From Microbacterium sufflavum (GTDB lineage: Bacteria > Actinomycetota > Actinomycetes > Actinomycetales > Microbacteriaceae), in the NCBI RefSeq assembly GCF_023101165.1, contig NZ_CP078076.1, positions 3,410,001-3,474,000 of the forward strand: a DNA stretch of 64,000 nucleotides, read 5' to 3'. The notes under the pieces were generated by a model. It was not told the DNA's origin and made no database searches. It saw only the letters and a program-made list of their open reading frames with translations. A program made the position numbers and the translations under genes. Below are positions 43,811 through 52,612 of this stretch, piece by piece; position 1 is the stretch's first letter, and the number at the start of each line of letters is the position of its first letter.

Positions 43811-44869
43811 TCAGTAGAACTCGACGGTGTCGACCACGGCGCGCAGCTCGCGGCCGTCGAGCAGGCGGGTGGCGTTCTCCGCGAAGCGGCGGGCGATGCG
43901 CTCCTCCTCGCGGGAGCTGAGCGCCGCGGTGTGCGGACTCACGAGCACGCGCGGGTGCGACCACAGGGGCGAGTCCTCCGGCAGCGGCTCCTCCTCGAAC
44001 ACGTCCAGCCCGGCGAACCCCACGCGCCCGTCGTCCAGCGCCCGCAGCAGCGCGGCCTCGTCGATCACGCTCCCCCGGCCCACGTTGGTGACGATCACCC
44101 CGGGGCGCACCGCCCGCAGCACGTCGTCGCCGATCAGGTGCCGGGTCTGCGCGGTACCGGGCAGCGTGACCACGATCGCGTCGACCTCCGCGACCACCTC
44201 GCTCAGCGCATCCGGCGAGACGAGCCGCTCGACCCCCTCCACCGGGCGGCCGGAACGGCTCGTGCCCCACACCCGCGCACCCAGCGCATCGAATCGGCGC
44301 GCGCACTCCGCTCCGATCCCGCCCAACCCGACGACGAGCACCGTCATCTCCTCGACCTGCCTCATCTCCCACCGCTCGGGCCAGCGACGGTCGCGCTGAT
44401 CCTCCAGCAGACGCGGCAACCCCTTGGCACCGGCGAGCACGGCGAACACCGCGAACTCGGCGAGCGTGCCACCGTGCACGCCGGCGCTCGTGGTGAAGAC
44501 GACCCGGTCCAGGTCGGCGCGACCGAGGTCCGCGGCGCGCACCGTGCTCCCGCCGCCCGCCGCCGTGGTCATGACCCAGCGCAGCCGCGGGTTCGCGGAC
44601 ACCGTGCGCGCCAGGGCGCGGGGATCGACGTCCGGGATCCCGAACAGCACGTCGGCGGAGTCGACCAGGGCGTCGAAGGCCTCCTGCTGCTGCGGCGTGC
44701 GCGTGAACCCGGGGTCGCCCGACCAGTCCGCGGGCCCGCGCATCGGCGGCACGAGCGACGGATCGCTCACCACCTCCAGGCGCGGCTCCAGCTCTTCGAT
44801 GAGCCGGCACAGCTCCTCGGGCAGCGGCACCGCCACCACGGCGCGCACCTTCTTCTCGGACTCCGTCAC
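43811..44869 (-). CDS. D-isomer specific 2-hydroxyacid dehydrogenase
   Basis: A 352-residue NAD(P)-dependent dehydrogenase. The nucleotide motif is VLVVGLGGIGAECARRF. Catalytic Arg, Glu and His appear in TNVGRGSVIDEAAL, GLDVFEEEPLPEDSP and LVSPHTAAL. The operon with gluconokinase suggests a role as a keto-gluconate reductase feeding gluconate, though other 2-keto acids are possible. GTG start with GGGAG seven bases upstream; TACGCT box at 44902-44907 on the minus strand. Confidence 0.87.
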   Translation of the reverse strand: MTESEKKVRAVVAVPLPEELCRLIEELEPRLEVVSDPSLVPPMRGPADWSGDPGFTRTPQQQEAFDALVDSADVLFGIPDVDPRALARTVSANPRLRWVMTTAAGGGSTVRAADLGRADLDRVVFTTSAGVHGGTLAEFAVFAVLAGAKGLPRLLEDQRDRRWPERWEMRQVEEMTVLVVGLGGIGAECARRFDALGARVWGTSRSGRPVEGVERLVSPDALSEVVAEVDAIVVTLPGTAQTRHLIGDDVLRAVRPGVIVTNVGRGSVIDEAALLRALDDGRVGFAGLDVFEEEPLPEDSPLWSHPRVLVSPHTAALSSREEERIARRFAENATRLLDGRELRAVVDTVEFY

Positions 44870-44901
44870 GGCGACTCCCTCTCTGCAGGCCTGCTCCGAC
44901 C

Positions 44902-44907
44902 AGCGTA
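44902..44907 (-). promoter_or_regulatory. Candidate -10 box of the dehydrogenase-gluconokinase operon
   Basis: TACGCT on the minus strand, giving a leader of about 25 bases with AGAGGGAG as ribosome site. Confidence 0.4.
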
Positions 44908-44977
44908 GAGGTCGAGGCGGGCCGCACCGCCGCTGCCTCACGCGGACACGATCGCGCACCGACCGACCGCACAGCGA

Positions 44978-44983
44978 TACGCT
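44978..44983 (+). promoter_or_regulatory. Candidate -10 box of gnd
   Basis: TACGCT, giving a leader of about 28 bases with GAGGAG before the GTG at 45019. It is the same hexamer as in the divergent operon, 70 bases away. Confidence 0.45.
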
Positions 44984-45018
44984 GAACACAACCCTTCTTC
45001 ACGATCGAGGAGCCCTCT

Positions 45019-46473
45019 GTGCCCGAAGCATCAGCGAACATCGGAGTCGTCGGACTCGCCGTCATGGGGTCGAACCTCGCCCGCAACCTCGCCAGCCGCG
45101 AGGGCAACACCGTGGCGATCTTCAACCGCAGCTACGAGAAGACCGAGACCCTCCTCGAGGAGCATCCGGAAGCCGGCTTCATCCCCGCCCGGACGTACCA
45201 GGAGTTCGCCGATGCGCTGCAGAAGCCGCGCACGGCCATCATCATGGTCAAGGCGGGTGCCCCGACCGACGCGGTGATCGATTCGCTGGTCGAGGTGTTC
45301 GAGCCGGGCGACATCATCGTCGACGGCGGCAACGCCTACTTCCCCGACACCATCCGCCGCGAGAAGGCCGTGCGGGAGACGGGCATCAACTTCGTCGGCG
45401 CCGGCATCTCCGGCGGCGAAGAGGGTGCGCTCACCGGTCCCTCGATCATGCCCGGCGGCTCCGACGAGTCGTGGGTCACGCTCGGCCCGATCCTCAAGTC
45501 CATCGCGGCGGTCGCCGAGGGCGAACCGTGCGTCACGCACGTGGGTCACGACGGTGCCGGCCACTTCGTCAAGATGGTGCACAACGGCATCGAGTACGCC
45601 GACATGCAGCTGATCGCCGAGGCCTACGACCTCATCCGTCGCGGCACCGGCAAGTCGCCCGCCGAGATCGCCGAGATCTTCGCGGAGTGGAACCGCGGCG
45701 AGCTCGAGTCGTACCTGATTGAGATCACCGCCGAGGTGCTCCGTCAGGTGGATGCGGAGACCGGCAAGCCCCTCGTCGATGTGATCCTCGACCAGGCCGG
45801 CGCCAAGGGCACCGGTGCCTGGACCGTGCAGACCGCGCTGTCGCTCGGCGTCCCGGTCTCCGGCATCGCCGAGGCGACCTTCGCCCGCTCGCTCTCCTCG
45901 CACCCCGAGCAGCGCGCCGTCGCCGCGTCGCTCCCCGGACCCGACGAGGAGTTCACCGTGCCGGCCGATCAGGTCGATGCGTTCATCGAGGACGTGCGCC
46001 TGGCGCTCTACGCGTCGAAGATCGTCGCGTACTCGCAGGGCTTCGACGAGATCCGCGCGGGGGCCGCCGAGTACGGCTGGAACATCGACCTCGGCGCGAT
46101 CTCCAAGATCTGGCGCGGCGGCTGCATCATCCGGGCGCAGTTCCTGAACCGGATCGCGGACGCCTACGCCGAGACGCCCGACCTTCCCGTGCTGATGACG
46201 GCGCCGTACTTCGCCGAGGCGCTGACCCGCGCCCAGTCCGCCTGGCGCCGCGTCGTGGTGACGGCCGCGCAGTCGGGCATCCCCGCCCCGGCGTTCTCGT
46301 CGTCGCTGTCGTACTACGACGGCATCCGCGCCGACCGCCTCCCCGCCGCGCTCGTGCAGGGTCAGCGCGACTTCTTCGGCGCCCACACCTACAAGCGCAT
46401 CGACAAGGACGGGACGTTCCACACGCTGTGGTCGGGCGACCGCACCGAGATCGAGGCCGAGGACACGCACTGA
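45019..46473 (+). CDS. gnd: 6-phosphogluconate dehydrogenase, decarboxylating
   Basis: A 484-residue NADP-type enzyme of the pentose phosphate pathway giving ribulose-5-phosphate. Motifs are VVGLAVMGSNLARNLA, VDGGNAYFPDT, GAGISGGEEGALTGPSIMPGG, GHDGAGHFVKMVHNGIEY (catalytic Lys, His, Asn) and KGTGAWTVQTAL. Length is normal for the long form. GTG start after GAGGAG. Confidence 0.96.
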   Translation: MPEASANIGVVGLAVMGSNLARNLASREGNTVAIFNRSYEKTETLLEEHPEAGFIPARTYQEFADALQKPRTAIIMVKAGAPTDAVIDSLVEVFEPGDIIVDGGNAYFPDTIRREKAVRETGINFVGAGISGGEEGALTGPSIMPGGSDESWVTLGPILKSIAAVAEGEPCVTHVGHDGAGHFVKMVHNGIEYADMQLIAEAYDLIRRGTGKSPAEIAEIFAEWNRGELESYLIEITAEVLRQVDAETGKPLVDVILDQAGAKGTGAWTVQTALSLGVPVSGIAEATFARSLSSHPEQRAVAASLPGPDEEFTVPADQVDAFIEDVRLALYASKIVAYSQGFDEIRAGAAEYGWNIDLGAISKIWRGGCIIRAQFLNRIADAYAETPDLPVLMTAPYFAEALTRAQSAWRRVVVTAAQSGIPAPAFSSSLSYYDGIRADRLPAALVQGQRDFFGAHTYKRIDKDGTFHTLWSGDRTEIEAEDTH

Positions 46474-46486
46474 CGCCTCCGTGCGA

Positions 46487-46522
46487 CGAGGGCCCGGGAA
46501 CCGCATGGTTCCCGGGCCCTCG
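46487..46522. terminator. Hairpin between gnd and the convergent FAD oxidase gene
   Basis: CGAGGGCCCGGGAACC (46487-46502), loop GCAT, and GGTTCCCGGGCCCTCG (46507-46522) make a perfect 16-base stem that can serve both converging genes. Confidence 0.85.
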
Positions 46523-46533
46523 TGCGTCGTCGC

Positions 46534-47784
46534 TCAGACGCTGATGTTGTGGTTGCGGCGGAACAGGTTCTGCGGGTCCCACTGCCGCTTGACCTCGCGG
46601 AGCCGGGCGAACGCCTCTTCGGCATACATGCCGGCGACCGTCTCGGACTGCTCCGTGTCGACGAAGTTGCTGTACTCGGCGAGGCGCCCCGCGGCGATCC
46701 GCTGGACCTCGACGGCAGCGCGCTCGCGCGCGGCGTCGTCGAGCAGTCCGGGGATGTCGAAGGCGGCCGCCATCACGAACCAGGTCGCGGAACGGGCGGG
46801 GAACGCGGTCGCCTCCTGGGGCACGTCGGCGAAGGCGCCGCCGAGCGAGCGCAGGAACACGACCGACGCCGGATAGGCGCTCCGGAAGGCGATCAGGCGG
46901 TCGATCAGCTCGTCATCGAGGTCGGACATGAGCCCGTTGGCCGCGATGAACCCGGGAGGAGCGGGGGCCTCCTCCGCCTCGGGCTGCGGCATCTCCAGCA
47001 GGATGTCGCGGTAGGCCGGCGTACTGACCTCACTGTGCACGCCATCGAGCGCGGCGATCGGGGCGAGGGCGGCCTGCAGCGCCTTGGGCTCGGGGCCGGC
47101 CCAGACCGCGGTGAGCCTGGCGCCCGCCGGAGCACTCGGGTCCATCGGCGGCACGTCCATGAACGTGACGGTGAGCTCGCGCGGGGCATCGCGCATCAGG
47201 TCGCGTGTCGCCCGGAGGACGTCGGTGGCATCACCGTCGACGACGTTCTCGGCCAGCGCGATGCCCGGGAGCCGGTGCGCCTCGAAGTCGAAGCGGGTGA
47301 CGATGCCGAAGTTGCCGCCACCGCCGCGCAGCGCCCAGAACAGGTCGGGGTGCTCGTCGGCGGAGGTCTCGATCACGTCGCCGGTCGCGGTCACGACCTG
47401 CGCGCCGACCAGCTGGTCGACCGCGAGGCCCCAGGCGCGGACCATCCAGCCGATGCCGCCGCCGAGGGTGAGACCGCCCACGCCGACGCTCGCGGTGTCG
47501 CCCGAGCTGAGCGCGAGGCCGTGGTTCGCGAGCTCCGCGGCCACGTGGCCCCAGACGGCGCCGCCGCCGATGCGGACCCTGGTGCCCTCGACCTCGACGG
47601 AGGACAGGGCGCCGAGCTCGATGCGGATGCCGGGTGCGGGGGCGTGCGACCAGGGGCCGTGGCCGCCGGAGACGACGGTCAGCGGGACGGGTTCCCGCGC
47701 GGCGCGACGGACGAGGTCGGCGACCTCGGAGACGGTGGAGGGACGGTGGACGATGGGGGAAGGATGCTCGACGCTGTCGGTCAT
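46534..47784 (-). CDS. FAD-binding oxidoreductase with berberine-bridge C-terminus
   Basis: A 416-residue oxidase-like flavoprotein. The PCMH-type FAD domain has VVSGGHGPWSH, where the His may bind FAD covalently, then GHVAAELANHGLALSSGD and GGLTLGGGIGWMVRAWG. The second covalent cysteine of bicovalent members is absent (SSGDTASVGVGG). The C-terminal WDPQNLFRRNHNI is the BBE motif. No signal peptide. The substrate is unknown; oligosaccharide, alcohol or alkaloid oxidations occur in the family. ATG at 47784 fits a leaderless promoter. Confidence 0.88.
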   Translation of the reverse strand: MTDSVEHPSPIVHRPSTVSEVADLVRRAAREPVPLTVVSGGHGPWSHAPAPGIRIELGALSSVEVEGTRVRIGGGAVWGHVAAELANHGLALSSGDTASVGVGGLTLGGGIGWMVRAWGLAVDQLVGAQVVTATGDVIETSADEHPDLFWALRGGGGNFGIVTRFDFEAHRLPGIALAENVVDGDATDVLRATRDLMRDAPRELTVTFMDVPPMDPSAPAGARLTAVWAGPEPKALQAALAPIAALDGVHSEVSTPAYRDILLEMPQPEAEEAPAPPGFIAANGLMSDLDDELIDRLIAFRSAYPASVVFLRSLGGAFADVPQEATAFPARSATWFVMAAAFDIPGLLDDAARERAAVEVQRIAAGRLAEYSNFVDTEQSETVAGMYAEEAFARLREVKRQWDPQNLFRRNHNISV

Positions 47785-47790
47785 GAGCAC

Positions 47791-47796
47791 ACGGTA
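47791..47796 (-). promoter_or_regulatory. -10 box of leaderless FAD oxidase promoter
   Basis: TACCGT on the minus strand, six bases before the ATG at 47784. Confidence 0.5.
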
Positions 47797-47888
47797 GACC
47801 CGGGCGCAGACATTCGGGAGGGCTGTTCCCAGAGAACACATAGCGGCCTCCATAGAAATCGCATAGGAGATTCCGCAGAATAGACGCT

Positions 47889-48617
47889 ATGACCAGCGAC
47901 CTGCCCGAACTGCGCCGCCCCGACGGCTCCCCTCTGCGCATCCTCGCCGTGGACGACGAGCAGATGCTCACCGACCTGCTCGCCATGGCCCTGCGGATGG
48001 AGGGGTGGGAGGTGCGCACCGCGTCGTCCGGCCTCGAGGCCATCCAGGTGGCCAAGGAGTTCGAGCCGGACGCGCTCGTGCTCGACATCATGATGCCCGA
48101 CCTCGACGGGATGTCCGTGCTCAAGCGGCTCCGCGATGCGGGCAACCTCGTGCCCGTGCTGTTCCTCACGGCCAAGGACGCCGTCGGCGACCGCGTGGCG
48201 GGCCTCACCGCCGGCGGCGACGACTACGTGACCAAGCCGTTCAGCCTCGAAGAGGTGATCGCCCGCCTGCGCGCGATCATCCGCCGCACCGGCCACGCCA
48301 CCGCAGACGACGGGCAGTCCATCCTCCGCGTGGCCGACCTCACGCTCAACGAGGACAGCCACGAGGTCGTGCGCGACGGCACCGAGATCGAGCTGACCGC
48401 GACCGAGTTCGAGCTGCTGCGCTACCTGATGCGCAACGAGCGCCGCGTGCTGTCGAAGGCGCAGATCCTCGACCGGGTGTGGAGCTACGACTTCGGCGGC
48501 AAGTCGTCGGTGGTCGAGCTGTACATCTCCTACCTGCGCAAGAAGATCGACGCCGGACGCACTCCTCTGCTGCACACGGTGCGCGGCGTCGGCTACATGA
48601 TCAAGGCCCCGCAGTGA
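47889..48617 (+). CDS. OmpR-family response regulator
   Basis: A 242-residue regulator. The receiver has RILAVDDEQM, phosphoacceptor Asp in LVLDIMMPDLDG, Thr/Lys in FLTAKDAV and DYVTKPFS. The winged helix has LTATEFELLRYLMRNERRVLSKAQILDRVW and VVELYISYLRKKID. Its stop overlaps the GTG of the kinase gene. The target genes are unknown; the convergent flavin-redox operon and the divergent FAD oxidase gene are nearby candidates. Confidence 0.93.
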   Translation: MTSDLPELRRPDGSPLRILAVDDEQMLTDLLAMALRMEGWEVRTASSGLEAIQVAKEFEPDALVLDIMMPDLDGMSVLKRLRDAGNLVPVLFLTAKDAVGDRVAGLTAGGDDYVTKPFSLEEVIARLRAIIRRTGHATADDGQSILRVADLTLNEDSHEVVRDGTEIELTATEFELLRYLMRNERRVLSKAQILDRVWSYDFGGKSSVVELYISYLRKKIDAGRTPLLHTVRGVGYMIKAPQ

Positions 48618-50137
48618 GCGGAGCGACGATGACGCGACGCCCCATGAGCCTGCAGACGCGGCTCATGACGGCCGTGATCGGCTTCGTGTCGCTCATCCTC
48701 GTCATCGTCGCCATCATCACCAGCGCCACCCTCGGCAGCACGCTCGAACAGCAGCTCGACGACAAGGTCAAGGGCTACGCGGTCACGATCCGCGACCAGG
48801 TCGTCGAGCGGGTCGCGCCGTCCGACGCGACCGTCGAGAACATCCTCTACCGCATCGACCCCGTGCCCGGGCTGCTGCTCTCGGTGGGAAGCCCCGTCGC
48901 CGGTGCCACGGGCGTCGCGTTCCACGACAACCGCGCCGAGCTCAGCAACCGGTCGACCACCCTCACCTCCGAGCAGCTGCGACAGCTGTACGGCACGGTC
49001 GCCCTCGGCACCCAAGGCACCATCACGTTCGACGGGCTCGGCTCGTACCGCGTCTTCGCGACCACCGCGAGCAACGGCGTCGTCGTGGTCACCGGACTCC
49101 CCCGCGACGAGATCCAGAACCAGCTCACGCAGCTGCTCACCGTGATCGTGCTCGCGACCGTGGGCGGCCTGATCCTCCTCGCCCTCACCACCGCGGTGAC
49201 CATCCGGGTGAGCCTTCGTCCGCTGCGCGCGGTCGCCGCGACCGCCACCCGGGTCGCGAACCAGCAGCTCGACCGCGGCGAGGTCAGCATCACCGAGCGC
49301 GTGCCGCCCGCCGAGGCCGATCCGCGCACGGAGACCGGACTGGTGGGCGCGGCGCTCAACAAGCTGCTCGACCACGTGGACGTCTCCCTCGCCGCTCGGC
49401 AGAAGAACGAGGAGCGCATGCGGCAGTTCGTCGCCGACGCGAGCCACGAGCTGCGCACCCCGCTCGCCTCGATCCGCGGCTACTCCGAGCTCTCCCTGCG
49501 CGCCCTCCGTCAGGCGGACGCCGCGACCGACCCCGCCAAGGCCCCGGAGGCGATCGAGGGCACCACGTCGTCGCTGGAGCGCATCCAGGCGCAGTCGCTG
49601 CGCATGACCAGGCTCGTGGAGGACCTGCTGCTGCTCGCCCGGCTCGACGAGGGCCGTGAGCTCGTCTACAGCAACGTCGACCTCGCGCAGCTCGCGCTGG
49701 AGGGCCTCTCCGACGCGCGGCCGACCGCACCCGAGCACCACTGGAGCATCGAGGTCCCGGACGAGCCGGTGCTGATCCTGGGCGATGCCGGGCGCATGCA
49801 CCAGGTGGTCGCGAACCTGCTCGCGAACGCCAGGGCACACACCCCGGCGGGGACCACGGTGACGCTCAGCGTCGCCAGGGAGGGCGACGACGCCGTGCTC
49901 CGCGTGCACGACGACGGGCCGGGCATCGACCCCGCGATCCGCGACGAGCTCTTCGCCCGCTTCGCCCGCGGTGACACCTCGCGCGCCCGTCAGACCGGCG
50001 GCACCGGGCTCGGCCTCGCGATCGTGAAGGCCATCGTCGAGGGGCACGGGGGCGTGATCGACGTGACCAGCGAGCCGGGTGACACCACCTTCACGGTGCG
50101 GATCCCGTCCGCGCCCGCTCCGGCCCCCGCTCAGTAA
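48614..50137 (+). CDS. Membrane sensor histidine kinase with HAMP domain
   Basis: A 507-residue kinase. Two helices (about residues 17-40 and 175-198) flank an extracytoplasmic sensor of about 135 residues. A HAMP-like linker follows (RVSLRPLRAVAATATRVANQQLD). The H box is FVADASHELRTPLASIRGYSEL. The ATPase domain has ANLLANARAHTPAGT, DDGPGIDPAI and TGGTGLGLAIVKAIVEGHGG. GTG start overlaps the regulator; ATG at 48629 is an in-frame alternative. The last 7 bases overlap the convergent redox gene. Confidence 0.93.
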   Translation: MSGATMTRRPMSLQTRLMTAVIGFVSLILVIVAIITSATLGSTLEQQLDDKVKGYAVTIRDQVVERVAPSDATVENILYRIDPVPGLLLSVGSPVAGATGVAFHDNRAELSNRSTTLTSEQLRQLYGTVALGTQGTITFDGLGSYRVFATTASNGVVVVTGLPRDEIQNQLTQLLTVIVLATVGGLILLALTTAVTIRVSLRPLRAVAATATRVANQQLDRGEVSITERVPPAEADPRTETGLVGAALNKLLDHVDVSLAARQKNEERMRQFVADASHELRTPLASIRGYSELSLRALRQADAATDPAKAPEAIEGTTSSLERIQAQSLRMTRLVEDLLLLARLDEGRELVYSNVDLAQLALEGLSDARPTAPEHHWSIEVPDEPVLILGDAGRMHQVVANLLANARAHTPAGTTVTLSVAREGDDAVLRVHDDGPGIDPAIRDELFARFARGDTSRARQTGGTGLGLAIVKAIVEGHGGVIDVTSEPGDTTFTVRIPSAPAPAPAQ

Positions 50138-51704
50138 CCCGCGAACGCGTCGGTCGTGAGGCTGCGCGCCCTCTGCAGCGCCGGCGCGAGGTCGGCGATC
50201 AGCCGCGGCGGTCCGGAGATGAACGCGTGCCGCTCGGCCAGGTCGGGCACGGCCTGCTCGAGCGACTCCGCACCCAGGCGCGCGCCCCGCGCCCAGGACC
50301 AGTGCGCGGGAAGCCCGGTGGGCTCGTCGCGCGTGAACACCACCGTCCGCACGCCGGTCGCCTCCAGCTCCTCCCGGAACGCGAGCTCCGCGGCCTCCGC
50401 GGCGACGTAGACCAGCACCACGTCGCGCTGCTGACCCGTGGCCCGCAGCTGCCGCAACTGCGACACGAACGGCGTCACGCCGATGCCCGCCGCGACCATG
50501 AGCACGGGCTGCTCGCCGCGCGGCAGGACGAAGTCGCCCCACGTGCCGGTGACCGCGAACGTCGCCCCCGGCTCCGCGGCCGCCAGCGCGCGCTTGTAGC
50601 TGGACGGGTGCTTCTGGTCGCCGTTCTTGTACGCGATGCGCAGCGTCGGCAGGTCGGCCGGTGCCGAGACGATGCTGAACTCCCGTCGAGTGCCCCGCGC
50701 GTCGGGACGGCGGTGCGGCACGTCCAGCTCGAGGTACTGGCCGGCGAGGAACCGGACCCGCCCCTTCGCGCGGAACGTGAGCTCCTGCGCGGTCGGGGTG
50801 ACGAAGGTGCGACGCTCCAGCACGAGCCGCACCGAGCCGCGCAGCGCGAACGCGAAGGCGAGCAGGTTGCCGATCAGCAGCGCCCGCTCCTGGCCGAGCG
50901 TGAACAGCCCGGCCACCGAGATCGGCCAGCCGGCGAGCACACCGACCAGGACCGCGACCGCGAGCTGCTGTCGCCGTCGCGGCGGGAGCGTGAGCGGCTC
51001 GGACAGCATGACGCGCCGAGGAACAGGAACGGCGACTGCAGCACCGCGAACGACAGCGCCGTGACGAGGTCGAACGGGATGTCGAACTGCGCCGCCTGCA
51101 CGGCCTGGCGCACCAGGGACGTGGCCACCGCGGCCACGAGGAAGAACGACACGACCCGGATCTTCTCGGTGCGCCAGAGCACGGCGAGCCCGAGCAGCAC
51201 CACCGGCACGGCGAGCACCGGAGTGCCGACCCACCACGACGACGAGGTACCCAGCCACGCGAAGGCTCCGAACGCGCCGAGGATCGAGACGACCGCCGCA
51301 CCGAAGGCCGCCGGGTTGAAGATGTGGCGGCCGCGCCAGGCGATCACGTACTTCGACACGCTCGCCATGGCGCCCGCGATCGCGAACCCGAGCAAGGCTG
51401 CGGGCTCCACACCGGGACGCAGCACGAACAGCAGGATGAGCGCGGTCACCAGCGACGACTCGATCCGCCACGGCAGCCGGAGGATACGCTGCGCCGCCGC
51501 GTCCACCGCCGAGATCACGGCCGCGAGCACCGCGAACGACACCACGAGCTCGACGGGCGTCGGCGACACGATCACCCCGAACAGCGACAGGACGAGGGCG
51601 ATCGCGGCGAGGGCGATGAGGGCGAACAGCACCAGGCGGTACATCGACAGCGCGCCCAGCACGGCGAGGACGCGCTGGCGTGCAGCGGCGAATGTCGTGA
51701 TCAC
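50131..51704 (-). pseudogene. RnfD/NqrB-like membrane domain fused to ferredoxin-type reductase, split by a frameshift
   Basis: The N-terminal frame from GTG 51704 encodes about eight helices with RnfD/NqrB-like text (SSLVTALILLFVLRPGV, RGRHIFNPAAFGAA) and runs to QSPFLFLGA near 51013. Sense then continues in the other frame: VMLSEPLTLPPRRRQQ, a further membrane part, then an FAD/NAD(P) reductase domain (GQYLELDVPHR, REFSIVSAPADLP, PVLMVAAGIGVTPFVSQLR, HAFISGPPRL). One base appears to be missing at about 51013-51014. The intact protein would have about 524 residues and move electrons between NAD(P)H and an external flavin. A sequencing error, true mutation or frameshifting are all possible. 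The downstream part could restart at ATG 51009. Confidence 0.8.
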
Positions 51705-51718
51705 GGTTCCACTCTTCC

Positions 51719-52597
51719 CTAGTCAGCGGCCGCCCGGCCAGGCCCGCCCACCGTGAACAGCTTGGCCGGACAGCCCGGCGACCACTGCAGGCGCCCATCG
51801 GTGGTCATGCGCACCCACTCCACGCCCCAGGCCAGGGCGAGCGCCGGGCCCCCGTCGAAGAACAGCGCGGTGGCCACGGCGTCGGCGATCATCGCGTCGG
51901 GCGCCAGCGCCCAGGTCGCCGCCCAGGTGCGCACGGGCACCCCGGTGCGGGCGTCCAGCACGTGATGCAGCCCGTCTCCCCACGCGCGGCGGTTCACGGC
52001 CGAGGCGCACAGCGCGCCGTCACGCACCTCGACCACGCCCACGGCCTTCCGCGGGTCGTACGGATGCTCCAGGGCGACGCGCTCACCGGAGCCGCGGACC
52101 CGGAGGTCACCGCCCGCGTCGACCACGACGTCGTCCGGCACCTCCGCCAGTTCCGTCATCACCAGGTCCACCAGGCGACCCTTGCCGAGCGCGCCGACGT
52201 CGAGCAGGGCCGGAGCCGACGCGGTCACCCCGGTCGAGGTCCACGAGACCCGCTCCGTCCAGTCCGCGGGCGCGGCGAGCGGGTCCCGCGGCACGAGCGA
52301 GTACTCACGGTCGTAGCCCAGGGCGGCGAGACTGTCGGCGACGAGAGGGTTGACGGCCCCGTCGGTCGCCGTGGTCAGCGCGCGATACGCGTCGAGCATG
52401 GGCGCCGCGTCGGCGGAGGCCAGCGTCCCGCCCTCGCGCCCGAGACGCGAGACCTCCGAGTCGGCCCGGAACCGCGACCAGGCGCGGTCGAACCTCTCGA
52501 TCACCGCCGACACGGCGGATCGGACGGGCTCCGGGAGCGGCGATGACGTCTCGATCTCCCAGTGCGTGCCGATCGCCTCGAAACGCCAACCCGCCAT
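51719..52597 (-). CDS. apbE: FAD:protein FMN transferase
   Basis: A 292-residue ApbE-family enzyme that attaches FMN from FAD through phosphate to Ser/Thr of target proteins. Motifs are TDGAVNPLVADSLAALGY, LLDVGALGKGRLVD, DDVVVDAGGDLRVRG, GLHHVLDARTGVPV and APDAMIADAVATALFF (metal-binding Asp/Thr region). No signal peptide or lipobox is seen, so it may modify its partner before export. The likely target is the FMN-binding lipoprotein encoded 15 bases upstream. Confidence 0.92.
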   Translation of the reverse strand: MAGWRFEAIGTHWEIETSSPLPEPVRSAVSAVIERFDRAWSRFRADSEVSRLGREGGTLASADAAPMLDAYRALTTATDGAVNPLVADSLAALGYDREYSLVPRDPLAAPADWTERVSWTSTGVTASAPALLDVGALGKGRLVDLVMTELAEVPDDVVVDAGGDLRVRGSGERVALEHPYDPRKAVGVVEVRDGALCASAVNRRAWGDGLHHVLDARTGVPVRTWAATWALAPDAMIADAVATALFFDGGPALALAWGVEWVRMTTDGRLQWSPGCPAKLFTVGGPGRAAAD

Positions 52598-52612
52598 GAC
52601 GAGGCCCCGCGC

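Noticed and set aside
43800..45125. Upstream extension of gluconokinase to 615 residues
   Set aside because: It overlaps the 2-hydroxyacid dehydrogenase in another frame and is Arg/Gly-rich. The Walker A loop follows ATG 43799 by the expected distance.
51005..51030. Programmed ribosomal frameshift site in the redox fusion gene
   Set aside because: No X-XXY-YYZ heptamer or following pseudoknot is apparent at the junction; a missing base is the simpler reading. Kept only as an alternative.
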